Shown piece after piece: positions 7,329 through 16,224 of a stretch of DNA of 63,751 nucleotides (its first letter is position 1; every line of letters begins with the position of its first letter). Position numbers and translations under genes: made by a program. This stretch comes from Gemmatimonadota bacterium (lineage in GTDB: Bacteria > Gemmatimonadota > Gemmatimonadetes > Longimicrobiales > Gaopeijiaceae), in contig JAJDXM010000041.1 in NCBI GenBank assembly GCA_022823225.1, forward strand, positions 1-63,751. Direction: 5' to 3'. The notes below the pieces were generated by a model that had not been told where the DNA came from, made no database searches, and worked only from the letters and a program-made list of their open reading frames with translations.

Positions 7329-9161
7329 TCATCGCACAGTCCGCGGCAGCCCGTCGCTGACAAGGATTCTCGGGCCGTCACCGCCAGCCGCCGTGGCCCG
7401 GCCCTGCCAGCCGCGCACGATCGCGCTCACCTGTCCGGAATCCCGGTTGAGGATGATCGCCATCGGGCTCGTGCTGCCCGGCCCAAGCGTGGTCTCCCCC
7501 TCGGGCCCCGACAGGACCACGCGCGCCAGCACACCGTCCGTGTCCGGGTCGTAAGGCAAGTTGAAGTGGAAATTCGCGCCCCCGTGGTCTACCGGGTTCG
7601 GCGTGAAGTCGAAGCCGAACCTGAATTCGCCGTTGGGTCCGAGGCCCTCGAGCCGATACGGTCCACCCTGCGCCGGCAGTCTCGGGCTGGCCTCGATCAC
7701 AAATGCCGGTTCCAGATCGAGCTCACCGTTCAATACACCTCCCCAGAGCATGAGCGTACTTTCCACGGGCAGCGCCTGCCACAAGTCACGCGACGGCGCG
7801 CGCTCGACCGCGAGCCTGCGATTCACCGCCCTGCGAAAGCTGTAGTCGCTGACCCAGGCCGGGTCACAGTAGGACATGAGATCCTTGTACTGGCGCGGAT
7901 GAATAATCGCGCCGGCAGCGACGTCGAACCCCCAGCTGCCCAGCGTCTCCGGGTCGTGCGGGAAGTTCGCGTCCGGGTTGCCTGGGGAGCCGCAATTGAT
8001 GTGGTAGAGATTCATGTTGTGCCCCACCTCGTGCGCGTAGGTCTGGCGGGAATTGCGCCCGACGCTGACCGGCGTCCAGAGGTGGCCGAGGCCGCCGTAG
8101 CGGGTGCCCGGAGGCAGCACGCTCGCGCCATAGTAGTATCCGCGCCGGCCTTCCATGACCCAGACGGTCTCGATCTCGCGGAGCCAGAGGTTCCATCCGA
8201 CTTCGGTTCGAAGGTTCACGCTCGTCCGGTAGGGCTCGTGAATCGTCACCTCCATTTCGCCGATGGGCAGGACGGTCCGGGCGAAGCGGAAGAACACGTC
8301 GTCCTCGGTCATGCCCTCGAACCATGGCACGACCTCCTGGCTTGCCGGGAAGGAATCCTGCACGGTGGGGACGATCGTCTGTCGGTAGACGGGCATGTCC
8401 ACGACGTTCAGGGGCAGCGTCCCTTCGGCCGGCATCCTGAGCTGGCTCCCGGGAGCCAGCGGCACGACCCCATCGGGGTCGAGTTCGACCACCATATGGA
8501 GTCCCGGCTGAATCACCGAGCCGGGGACCCTCGCATTGTGCGTGAACACCAGGCGATCCTCCCTGGGTTCAGTGGGGATCCCTTCAGTCATCGGGCTGAG
8601 TGGGGTGGAGTGGACCAGCTCGCCGTCCAGGTAGAAACTCGCCCGGGCCCGCGGTTGGAAGAAGCTGGTCTCGTCACCTACGGGAAAGACCCGCAGGAAG
8701 GCGTCACGTCCAGCGATGAGCGGGACGGTGCCGTCGAGATTCTGGGCGGCCTGGGTCAGGTAGACGGCGGCGGTCGAAAGCTCGAGTTCGAGCGGATTGG
8801 CGCGCAGCCCCGCCTCGGTCTCAAGTCCTGCCAACCTGGCGATCACCCTCACCTTCCCGCCGCCAAGCACGTTGAGGGTGCCGTCGGGGTCGACCGCCAT
8901 GACGCCCCCGGGAACGACAATCCACTCGGGCAACGCCCAGCCCGGCGGCCCGGGAATCACGTTGCCGTCTTCGTCCAGAACCACCACGCTCAGACTTGCC
9001 CGGTCTCCCTCGGTCAGCAATGTGTCGGCCACCTCAAGTACCAGGGAGTGCGGAACCTTGTCCGGTGTGGTCCCCAGATCGGCGCAAGCGGCCAGGGATG
9101 CGGCGACCATGAAGGCCGCAACGCCGCAACCCACCGGTGCTGTTCTCAACATCCTTCCCAT
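7329..9161 (-). CDS. Lipoprotein metallopeptidase, HExxHxxNxxH variant (array copy 2)
   Basis: About 610 residues in the same order as the other two copies: lipoprotein signal ending SLAAC, an Ig-like domain (DTLLTEGDRASLSVVVLD), the PLIAGRDAFLRVFPVG domain, the catalytic motif HEVGHNMNLYH (His377, Glu378, His381, His387), Met-turn YKDLMSYC and a C-terminal beta-sandwich ending LVSDGLPR. Asn replaces the usual metzincin Gly. The ATG at 9161 (MGRML) is preferred; a second ATG lies nine bases on, and a longer frame to 9230 overlaps the upstream barrel. It follows barrel copy 1 by 34 bases. Substrates are unknown. Anchoring by a lipid at the outer membrane is likely. Confidence 0.78.
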   Translation of the reverse strand: MGRMLRTAPVGCGVAAFMVAASLAACADLGTTPDKVPHSLVLEVADTLLTEGDRASLSVVVLDEDGNVIPGPPGWALPEWIVVPGGVMAVDPDGTLNVLGGGKVRVIARLAGLETEAGLRANPLELELSTAAVYLTQAAQNLDGTVPLIAGRDAFLRVFPVGDETSFFQPRARASFYLDGELVHSTPLSPMTEGIPTEPREDRLVFTHNARVPGSVIQPGLHMVVELDPDGVVPLAPGSQLRMPAEGTLPLNVVDMPVYRQTIVPTVQDSFPASQEVVPWFEGMTEDDVFFRFARTVLPIGEMEVTIHEPYRTSVNLRTEVGWNLWLREIETVWVMEGRRGYYYGASVLPPGTRYGGLGHLWTPVSVGRNSRQTYAHEVGHNMNLYHINCGSPGNPDANFPHDPETLGSWGFDVAAGAIIHPRQYKDLMSYCDPAWVSDYSFRRAVNRRLAVERAPSRDLWQALPVESTLMLWGGVLNGELDLEPAFVIEASPRLPAQGGPYRLEGLGPNGEFRFGFDFTPNPVDHGGANFHFNLPYDPDTDGVLARVVLSGPEGETTLGPGSTSPMAIILNRDSGQVSAIVRGWQGRATAAGGDGPRILVSDGLPRTVR

Positions 9162-9195
9162 GTCTTCAGTGAGGCTCCTTCCCGCAACACCGCCC

Positions 9196-9783
9196 TCATC
9201 CACCACCCAGTCTGATTCCGAGACCCACATGGAAGGACAGGGCCACAGCCTCGGCCGTACTCGATTCGGTGTTGGCAGTCAGATAACGATAGGACACACC
9301 GGGCAGGACCAGCACGCGCCCCAGCGCCACCTCCACGCCGACACCTGCATCGGCACCGATTCCCGCGCTGGGAGGCTCCCCGTCCGTCCCGGCCTCGGTG
9401 GTCCCGAAGAGCAACCCTCCGCGAACCCATGGCCGGAAGAGAAGCCGCGACGGGCGGGGCATCCATTCCGCGCCGAGCGCCGCGTGGTTCCCCACGATGC
9501 TCAGGTCCCGCTTCGTGCAGAAGCCTTCCTCGCACCCGAAGGCGGTCATGTAGTAACCGCCAAATACCGACAGTGTCGGAATCAGCTCGGTCTTGACCAC
9601 GAAATCGAAGGAGGGCTTGGGAACGATGTCCAGCGCAGCGGCCGAAGCGGAGTGACTGCCGATGCTTGCCCCCGCCCGGATCTCCACCCCCGTCTGTCCC
9701 AGCCACGAGGGCAGCTGTCCAGCCGCCGGTTCATTCACGAGTGCGGCCAGTGCCAGGATTGCGAACAGCGTCCGGGGACTCAT
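9196..9783 (-). CDS. Small outer-membrane beta-barrel partner (copy 1)
   Basis: A 195-residue protein starting MSPRTLFAILALAALVNEPAAG (Sec signal), followed by amphipathic strands ending HVGLGIRLGGG. It is the clear paralogue of the barrel at 6014-6598, sharing IGSHSASAAALDIVPKPSFD, the CX4C pair in AFGCEEGFC and LPGVSYRYLTAN. Its ATG shares an ATGA overlap with the stop of metallopeptidase copy 1, which implies translational coupling and roughly matched synthesis. It could be an OmpW-like or transport barrel, but no named family can be assigned by eye. Confidence 0.68.
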   Translation of the reverse strand: MSPRTLFAILALAALVNEPAAGQLPSWLGQTGVEIRAGASIGSHSASAAALDIVPKPSFDFVVKTELIPTLSVFGGYYMTAFGCEEGFCTKRDLSIVGNHAALGAEWMPRPSRLLFRPWVRGGLLFGTTEAGTDGEPPSAGIGADAGVGVEVALGRVLVLPGVSYRYLTANTESSTAEAVALSFHVGLGIRLGGG

Positions 9784-11597
9784 CGGAGCCTCCCCGGCAG
9801 ACCGGTGCTGACCAGGATTTCGGTGTCGCCGTCCCCGACGGCTCCCACGCCCTGCCATTCTCTCAGAATCGCGCGCACCTGTCCTGAGCTCCTGTTGATG
9901 ATGATCGCCATCGGGTCGGTGCTCGACGGCCCGAGTTCGAACTCGCCTTCAGGGCCGGAAAGGACGACCCGCTCCAGCAGGCCGTCCCGCTCCAGGTCGT
10001 ACGGGATGGCGAAACTGAAATGGGCGCCGCCGTGCTCCACCGGGATGGGCGCGAAACCGAAGCTGAAGGCAAGCCGGCCACCTTCGCCGAACCCCTCCAG
10101 CCGATACGGACCGCTCTGGGCCGGCATCCGCGGTTTCCCCACGACCTGGAACGCCGGCTCCAGCAGGAGTTCTCCGTCGCCGGCGCTCCCCCAGAGAATC
10201 AGGGTGCTCTCCTCCGGCGTCGCCTCCCGGCGTGCAACCACCAGCGGGTCCTCGGTGAGAATCCTGTGCCTGAGCGCCTTGTTGAACGAGAAATCACTGA
10301 TCCAGTAGGGCCGGCAGTAGCTCATCAGATCGCTGTAGGTCCCGGGGTGCAGCATCGTTCGCCGACCCACATCGTATCCGATGATGCCGATGCTCCCATC
10401 GGAGTATGGGAAACTCGGATCCGGTCCGCCCGCACCGCCGCAAGGTGCGTGCCGAAGGCTCATGGAGTGCCCCACTTCGTGGGCAAGGGTGCGCTTGCTC
10501 GGCCACCCTACGCTGGCTGCCACCAGCGTGCCCGTGGGCGGAAGATTGCCAATGCCCACAACGCCACCGCCGTATGGCAGGGCGGCTACTCCATAGTAGT
10601 AGCCCACCTGGCCCTCGAGGTCCCACAGAAGCGTGATCTCGCGGAGCCACGCACTCCACCCGCCGCCATCGCTCCGAAGCTCGACGTTGGAATAGTAGGG
10701 CTCGTGCACGATGACCTCCATGTCCGAGACGGGCATCAACGCGCCCACGTCGGCCACTTTGTCGCTCTCGGCGGTTACGCCGCGCGTCCAGTCCAGCACC
10801 GATTCGTCAGGATGCGGATTCATGATCGTCGGAACGATGGTGAGGTAGAATACCGGCAGCTCCACGACCTCCACATCCATGGCACCCGATTCGGGAATCC
10901 TCAGAGTGCTGCCTGGAGCCGCGGGCACGACTCCGTCCGGATCCAGTTCAACGACCATCTGCAGGCCCGGACGAACGATCGATCCCGGGATGATTGTATT
11001 GAAGGAGCGGTCGAACGCGGGTTCGTTGATGTCCGTCGGGATTTCGCCAACGACGGGATCCATCCCCGCGGAGTGCACCTCTTCGCCATCCATGTAGAAG
11101 GTCGCGCGGGCGCGCGGCTCGTAGAAGCTCGTTTCGTCACCGAGCGGAAAGACGCGCAGCAATGCGGGACGCCCCGCAAGGATGGGAACGGTTCCATCCA
11201 GATTCTGCGCCGCCTGGTTGAAGTACATGGCGCCGGAGGTAAGCTGCACGTCCAGCGGATTGATCCGCAGGAACACCCTGGCCTGCAAGCCGGCGACCTG
11301 GGCTGTTACCGACGGTTTGCCGCCACCGATGGCCGTGTAGGAACCATCAGGCTTGATATCGAGGACCGGCGGTCTGACGCCCCACTCCGGCATCGCCCAG
11401 CTCGGGGGCCCGGGGATCACTTTGCCGTCGATGTCGAGCACCGTCACCGTGAAGCTGCCCTGATCGCCCTCGGTCACCAGCGTGTCGAACGGCGTAATCA
11501 CCAGGGTCTCCGGCCAGCTGTTGGCGAGGGTCATGTCCTCGCAGCCGACGCCTCCCGCTACCAGAAGCACGAGCAGCGTACCCCTCGTCACTCTCAT
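9780..11597 (-). CDS. Lipoprotein metallopeptidase, HExxHxxSxxH variant (array copy 1)
   Basis: A 605-residue first copy of the array. The ATG at 11597 has GAGGAGG five bases upstream, and the longer frame is rejected. The lipoprotein signal is MRVTRGTLLVLLVAGGVGC. An Ig-like domain with DTLVTEGDQGSFTVTVLD follows, then the PILAGRPALLRVFPLG domain and the active-site string HEVGHSMSLRH (His373, Glu374, His377, His383), where Ser replaces the metzincin Gly. YSDLMSYC is the Met-turn, and a beta-sandwich tail ends STGLPGRLR. It overlaps barrel copy 1 by ATGA and begins 29 bases after the DUF1080 gene, so it may be read from the same transcript as the sugar genes. Confidence 0.8.
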   Translation of the reverse strand: MRVTRGTLLVLLVAGGVGCEDMTLANSWPETLVITPFDTLVTEGDQGSFTVTVLDIDGKVIPGPPSWAMPEWGVRPPVLDIKPDGSYTAIGGGKPSVTAQVAGLQARVFLRINPLDVQLTSGAMYFNQAAQNLDGTVPILAGRPALLRVFPLGDETSFYEPRARATFYMDGEEVHSAGMDPVVGEIPTDINEPAFDRSFNTIIPGSIVRPGLQMVVELDPDGVVPAAPGSTLRIPESGAMDVEVVELPVFYLTIVPTIMNPHPDESVLDWTRGVTAESDKVADVGALMPVSDMEVIVHEPYYSNVELRSDGGGWSAWLREITLLWDLEGQVGYYYGVAALPYGGGVVGIGNLPPTGTLVAASVGWPSKRTLAHEVGHSMSLRHAPCGGAGGPDPSFPYSDGSIGIIGYDVGRRTMLHPGTYSDLMSYCRPYWISDFSFNKALRHRILTEDPLVVARREATPEESTLILWGSAGDGELLLEPAFQVVGKPRMPAQSGPYRLEGFGEGGRLAFSFGFAPIPVEHGGAHFSFAIPYDLERDGLLERVVLSGPEGEFELGPSSTDPMAIIINRSSGQVRAILREWQGVGAVGDGDTEILVSTGLPGRLR

Positions 11598-11626
11598 GTC
11601 GACCTCCTCACGCGTTGGCCAGCACC

Positions 11627-12406
11627 TCAAAAGGTCCGGATCCGGATGTTGCGGAACCAGACCGGATCCCCGTGGTCCTGAAGCCCGACGTGTCCGGCGG
11701 GTGCCATCCCGTATCCTGGCCACTCCCGAAACTTACTCGCCTCCACCATCGCTCGCCATTCGTCGGTCCACAGCTCGTAGGCCACGATGCGAGTGCCGTT
11801 CATCCAATGTTCCACCTGCGGACCCCGAGCCACAATCCGGACCTCGTTCCATTCGCCGACCGGGCGGGTGACATCCCGGGTGGGCGCGTGCAGCGCATAG
11901 TTGGACCCGGCCGACGTCACCGGCCTGCGTCCGTCGGGGTGCCCCTCGTTGTCCAGTACCTGCATTTCCGGACCCGTCCAGTAAGGTGCGACCTCGTCCT
12001 CCGTCGCGCGGTAGAAGATCCCGCTGTTCCCGCCCTCCCCGATCTTCCACTCCAATGCCAGCTCGAAGTCGGCGTACCGGTCGACCGTGATCAGGGTGCC
12101 GCCGCCGCGCCCGGGCGTGAAAACCAGCGCGCCATCTCGCACCCCCCAGCCCGCGGGGATGCCTTCCCGGCGGTATCCTCGCCATCCCGCGAGAGTGCCG
12201 TCGAAGAGCAACTTCCATCCCGCTGCCTCCTCCTCCGGCGTCAAACGATTCATCGGCTCCTGCATGGACAGGCCTCCGCTCACAGCCGCGGCCGCTACAG
12301 CCCCGGTGTCACCGTTCGAGCCCGGTCCGTCGTCGTCCTGAGCGCACCCCTGCACCGGTACCGTCAACGCCAGAGTCAAAACGGACGCCCCAATGGTCGA
12401 ACGCAT
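11627..12406 (-). CDS. DUF1080 (3-keto-disaccharide hydrolase family) lipoprotein
   Basis: A 259-residue exported protein. The signal MRSTIGASVLTLALTVPVQGC ends in a lipobox. The DUF1080/PF06439 fold follows: LTPEEEAAGWKLLFDGTLAGWRG at its start, GGGTLITVDRYADFELALEWK, NSGIFYRA, PEMQVLDN, and the closing GHVGLQDHGDPVWFRNIRI. Members of this lectin-like family hydrolyse 3-keto-glycosides or bind sugars. A GGAGACGAGG site precedes the ATG at 12406; the longer frame runs antisense to nothing useful and is not homologous. It lies 17 bases after a TIM-barrel isomerase and an oxidoreductase, which fits a 3-keto-sugar route. Confidence 0.8.
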   Translation of the reverse strand: MRSTIGASVLTLALTVPVQGCAQDDDGPGSNGDTGAVAAAAVSGGLSMQEPMNRLTPEEEAAGWKLLFDGTLAGWRGYRREGIPAGWGVRDGALVFTPGRGGGTLITVDRYADFELALEWKIGEGGNSGIFYRATEDEVAPYWTGPEMQVLDNEGHPDGRRPVTSAGSNYALHAPTRDVTRPVGEWNEVRIVARGPQVEHWMNGTRIVAYELWTDEWRAMVEASKFREWPGYGMAPAGHVGLQDHGDPVWFRNIRIRTF

Positions 12407-12423
12407 AACCTCGTCTCCAGATC

Positions 12424-13446
12424 CTATTCTCGATTTTCTCGCTTCGGCTCGGCGAACGCCGCGTCGAAAGCCGTATACGACGGCGGAAACGAAACATTGC
12501 GGACGAAGCCGCACGCTTCCGCCGCCCCGTGTTCCCGCTCCATGCCCGCGTCCTCCCACTCCACCGAAAGGGGTCCGCGGTATCCGGCCCGGTTCAGGGC
12601 GCGAATCACCGCCTCGAAGTCGACCCGCCCCCTCCCCGGCGAGCGAAAGTCCCAGAATCGGCGGGGATCCCCGAAATCGGTGTGCCCTCCGAAGACCCCG
12701 GCCGCCGCCGGCCCCTCGGACCACCAGACATCCTTCATGTGAACATGATGGATGCGCTCTGCGAATCTGTCTATGAAGCCCACGTAGTCGACGCCCTGAT
12801 AGGCCAGGTGGCTCGGATCGTAGTTGAACCCGAACGCCGGATGCGCCTCCACCGCCTCCAGCGCGCGCTGGGTCGTGGCGATGTCGAAGGCGATCTCGGT
12901 GGGGTGGACCTCCAGCGCAAAGCGGACTCCCTCCGCGCGGAACACCTCCAGCACCGGCCGCCATCGATCCGCAAAGTCGCGGAATCCGTCGTCTATCCAC
13001 GTCCGGGGGACGGGCGGGAACGAGTACTGCAGGTGCCAGATCGAGCTTCCGGTGAAGCCGTTCACCACATCGACGCCGAGAAGCGCGGCGGCCCGAGCAG
13101 TGTCCTGCATCTCGCGGGCCGCGCGGCGGCGCACGTGCTCCGGGTTCCCGTCGCCCCAGATCCGGTCAGGGAGGATCTCGCGGTGGCGCGCGTCGATCCG
13201 GTCGCACACGGCCTGGCCGGCCAGATGGTTGGAGATGGCGTAGATGCGAAGACCGTGCCGTGCCAGGAGGTCGAGGCGGCCTTGACAGTACGAGCTGTCC
13301 GCGAGCGCCGCCTGCACGTCGAAGTGATCGCCCCAGCAGGCAAGCTCCAGCCCGTCGTAGCCCCACTCGGCGGCTTTTTCCGCCAGTGTCTCCAGCGGCA
13401 TGTCCGCCCACTGGCCGGTGAAGAGGGTCACGGGCCGGTTCATCAT
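12424..13446 (-). CDS. Sugar phosphate isomerase/epimerase-like TIM barrel
   Basis: A 340-residue cytoplasmic protein of the xylose-isomerase-like TIM-barrel superfamily. Family features seen are [16 protein letters not shown] near the N-terminus, the metal-site strands [28 protein letters not shown] and [11 protein letters not shown], and [13 protein letters not shown]. His, Glu and Asp in these strands form the divalent-metal site. Relatives act on inositols, keto-sugars, or as 3-keto-glycoside eliminases. The start overlaps the stop of the upstream Gfo/Idh/MocA gene by ATGA, so the two probably work together on one sugar substrate. Confidence 0.82.
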   Translation of the reverse strand: MMNRPVTLFTGQWADMPLETLAEKAAEWGYDGLELACWGDHFDVQAALADSSYCQGRLDLLARHGLRIYAISNHLAGQAVCDRIDARHREILPDRIWGDGNPEHVRRRAAREMQDTARAAALLGVDVVNGFTGSSIWHLQYSFPPVPRTWIDDGFRDFADRWRPVLEVFRAEGVRFALEVHPTEIAFDIATTQRALEAVEAHPAFGFNYDPSHLAYQGVDYVGFIDRFAERIHHVHMKDVWWSEGPAAAGVFGGHTDFGDPRRFWDFRSPGRGRVDFEAVIRALNRAGYRGPLSVEWEDAGMEREHGAAEACGFVRNVSFPPSYTAFDAAFAEPKRENRE

Positions 13447-14639
13447 CGGTCTCCGTGCATGGGCGAGCGCTCCCGCGACGTGAAGTCCGTCCAGCGTCCG
13501 CGCTCGGCCGCGTCGAGCACGCCCTGGATGAAGCGCACCCCGCGGAGCCCGTCCTTTTGGTCCGGAAAATCATCTTCCAGCGGATCGGCCGGTTTGCCCG
13601 CGATCCCGGCGCCGATCACCCGCCCGGCGCACCGGTAGATGTTCGCGAAGGCCTCGATGAAGCCTTCGGGGTGCCCGGGCGGAAGCCGGGTCGCGTGCCC
13701 CGCCGCCGCACACAGCCAGGGGCTTCCCCGCGTCAGGCGCTGCGCGGGCGAATCGGGGAAGCGCAGGTCCAGGATGTTCGGGTCCTCCTGCCTCCAGACC
13801 AGTCCGGCCCGCTCCCCATAGATCCGCAGCGTCAGCCCGTTCTCCTCGCCCGTAGACACCTGGCTGGCGCAGTACACGCCGCGTGCGCCGCCCGCGAACC
13901 GCACGAGAATGGCCGCGTCGTCCTCCATCGCCCGCTCGGGCACCAGGGTCGCGAGTTCGGCGAACACCGCCTCTATCTCCAACCCCGTCACGTAGCGCAC
14001 GAGGTTGTCGAGGTGTGAACCGATGTCCCCGACCGCCGATGACGGGCCCGCCTGCGACGGATCCTGCCGCCAGCCCGCCTGCTTGTGACCGGTCGCTTCG
14101 AGCCGGGTCCCGAGCCACCCCTGGGGATATTCGGCCACCACCTTGCGCACCGCCCCCAACCGCCCCGACCGCACCAGGTGCCGCGCTTCCTTCACCATGG
14201 GATACCCGGTGTAGTTGTGCGTCAGGGCGAAGGTGAGCCCGGTGCGCTCCACCGTGCGGCAGAGGTCTTCCGCGTCGGCCACGGTGGTGGTCATCGGCTT
14301 GTCGCAGAAGACGTGGATGCCCGCTTCCAGGAACGCGGTCGCGACCGGGTGGTGGAGGTGGTTGGGGGTGACGACGGACACCGCGTCGATGCACCGGTCC
14401 TGTCCCAGTGCGGCCTCGGCCTCGGCCATTTCCCGGAAGGTGCCGTAGACGCGCCGCGTGTCCAGTCCCAGGGCGTCTCCCTGTTCCCGCGAGCGCTCCG
14501 GTTGCGACGCGAAGGCACCCGCGACGAGTTCGAACTCGCCGTCCAGCGCCGCTGCCCTGCGGTGAATCGCGCCGACGAACGCCCCGGGACCGCCGCCCAC
14601 CATCCCGTAGCGCAGCTTCCTGCCCAGGTAGGGATTCAC
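13443..14639 (-). CDS. Gfo/Idh/MocA-family oxidoreductase
   Basis: A 398-residue NAD(P)-dependent sugar oxidoreductase. The N-terminal Rossmann fold has [16 protein letters not shown] as nucleotide loop. [14 protein letters not shown] and the catalytic-lysine string [11 protein letters not shown] follow, and the C-terminal alpha/beta domain has [16 protein letters not shown] with its conserved His. No export signal, so it acts in the cytoplasm. Members oxidise or reduce inositols and glycosides, often at C3. It sits between an MFS sugar permease and a TIM-barrel isomerase, with an ATGA overlap into the latter. The substrate cannot be read from sequence. Confidence 0.85.
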   Translation of the reverse strand: MNPYLGRKLRYGMVGGGPGAFVGAIHRRAAALDGEFELVAGAFASQPERSREQGDALGLDTRRVYGTFREMAEAEAALGQDRCIDAVSVVTPNHLHHPVATAFLEAGIHVFCDKPMTTTVADAEDLCRTVERTGLTFALTHNYTGYPMVKEARHLVRSGRLGAVRKVVAEYPQGWLGTRLEATGHKQAGWRQDPSQAGPSSAVGDIGSHLDNLVRYVTGLEIEAVFAELATLVPERAMEDDAAILVRFAGGARGVYCASQVSTGEENGLTLRIYGERAGLVWRQEDPNILDLRFPDSPAQRLTRGSPWLCAAAGHATRLPPGHPEGFIEAFANIYRCAGRVIGAGIAGKPADPLEDDFPDQKDGLRGVRFIQGVLDAAERGRWTDFTSRERSPMHGDR

Positions 14640-14657
14640 GCCGCGCGCCGGCCCGGT

Positions 14658-16151
14658 TCAGGACAGCCGTTCGGCACGGTACCCGCCCGCCCGCCGCTGC
14701 CGCAGGTACAGCACTCCGAAAACCACGATCAGGAACCCGCTCAGCGGAACCAGGTACCGGAAGGAGATCAGCCCTCCATGGTTCTCGGCGGGACCCAGCA
14801 GTGCCCGCGCCCGGTCCACCGCCGGCGACGCGGATCCCGATTCGATTACGCTGCGCAGGGCGTTGGCCGTCTCGACCGGAGGCAGGGCGCCCTCCGCATC
14901 GTAGGTCGCGAAGACGCCCCTCACCCGCTCCAGCGCGGCCCGGAGATCGTCCCCCTCGGGACCCGGTGTGCGGAGCGACTGCGACTCGAGCGCGCCGGCG
15001 GCGTCCGCAAGCACCACCGCAACCTGTTCTCCGTCGAGGACTTCGTGCGCGGCCCGGTCGGCGATCTCTCCCATCAGCGGTGACGTGACCAGACCGACGA
15101 CCGCCATCCCGACCGTCCCCATGAGCCCGAGCCCCAGCGCCCCGCTCTTCGGAATGCGCTCCGAAACGAAGCCGAGCATGGTGGGCCAGAAGTAGCACAC
15201 TCCGACCGCGAAGACCGTGGCCGCCGCGAAGACCGAGGTGACCGAAGCGCCGTAGCTGAGCCAGAGGAGCCCCAGGCCGGAGAGGACCGCCGAGGCAAGG
15301 AGGATGCCGGTGGGAGACAGGCGATGAACGACCGGACCTGCCCCGAGCCGCATCAGGGCCATGATCCCGTTGATATAGACCAGGACCAATATGCCCTGCA
15401 TGCCGCCCGCTTCCAGCACCGCCGGCACCCACCGGTTGGGCCCCAGTTCGAGCGAGGCCGTCATCGCCATGCACAGGAGCATGAGCAGCATCAGCGGCGT
15501 CATCAGCGTGGCGCTGAACATCTGCCCCATCGATACGCCGGAGCGGACGCCTTCCGTGACGGGAAAACGCTCCTTCAGCAGCAGAAGGCCGTACGCGGCC
15601 GTTGGAATGACGATGAGCAGGACCTTGAGCTGCCAGGAGGTGATCCCGATCTGATCCAGCCCCCAGGCCGCCAATCCGCCGAGAACGATTCCGCCGGGGA
15701 ACCAGACGTGGAACTGGTTCAGCTTGACCGTCTTGTTGCCGGGGTAGAGCGCGGCCACCAGAGGATTGCAGGCGGCCTCGACCAGTCCGTTGGCCATGGC
15801 GATGATCAGGGCGCCCGCGAAGAGCGTCCAGAATCCGGTGGCGAAGACCAGGACGAGCGCGCCCGCCAGGTGGCCGACAAACGCCATGCGCACCAGAAAT
15901 CGCATCCCCAGCGTGTCGCAGAACGGTGCAAAGAAGACCTGGGACACCGCGAATCCCCAGATCGCGGCACCACCGATCCACCCCACCTGGGCGTTGTTGA
16001 GGACGAATTCCCCCTTTAGGTCGAACATGATCGCGCCCACGGTGGCAAAGGCCACCGACGTCGCGATCAGCGCGACGCAGCTTCCCAGGAAAAGGCGTCT
16101 CGCATCCACATCGGAACGCCCGCCCGATCCGCCGTGTTTCGATTCGCTCAC
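14658..16151 (-). CDS. MFS permease, likely for sugars
   Basis: A 497-residue inner-membrane protein with about 12 hydrophobic helices typical of the major facilitator superfamily. Examples are LFLGSCVALIATSVAFATVGAI, the MGLVEAACNPLVAALYPG-like string (ANGLVEAACNPLVAALYP) seen in FucP/sugar MFS proteins, and a last helix LVPLSGFLIVVFGVLYL before a basic tail. Unusually, about 100 hydrophilic residues (roughly 362-466, starting ADRAAHEVLDGEQ) lie between the penultimate and last helices. It lies 18 bases before the oxidoreductase gene, so it probably imports that enzyme's substrate. Confidence 0.82.
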   Translation of the reverse strand: MSESKHGGSGGRSDVDARRLFLGSCVALIATSVAFATVGAIMFDLKGEFVLNNAQVGWIGGAAIWGFAVSQVFFAPFCDTLGMRFLVRMAFVGHLAGALVLVFATGFWTLFAGALIIAMANGLVEAACNPLVAALYPGNKTVKLNQFHVWFPGGIVLGGLAAWGLDQIGITSWQLKVLLIVIPTAAYGLLLLKERFPVTEGVRSGVSMGQMFSATLMTPLMLLMLLCMAMTASLELGPNRWVPAVLEAGGMQGILVLVYINGIMALMRLGAGPVVHRLSPTGILLASAVLSGLGLLWLSYGASVTSVFAAATVFAVGVCYFWPTMLGFVSERIPKSGALGLGLMGTVGMAVVGLVTSPLMGEIADRAAHEVLDGEQVAVVLADAAGALESQSLRTPGPEGDDLRAALERVRGVFATYDAEGALPPVETANALRSVIESGSASPAVDRARALLGPAENHGGLISFRYLVPLSGFLIVVFGVLYLRQRRAGGYRAERLS

Positions 16152-16224
16152 ATTGCCTCCGCGCAGTTACAGGGCTGGCAGCCCGCGCTCAAATCCCACG
16201 GGCATCTTCGACGGCATACGCGGG

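Noticed and set aside
6996-9215. Plus-strand open frame of 739 codons opposite metallopeptidase copy 2
   Set aside because: Composition is His/Arg/Pro-rich shadow sequence without domains, and the minus strand carries a lipobox, HEVGH motif and paralogues.
13570-15981. Minus-strand open frame of 803 codons spanning two genes
   Set aside because: It is out of frame with both the MFS and Gfo/Idh/MocA genes, which have clear family motifs, and it shows Arg/Gly/Ala shadow composition.
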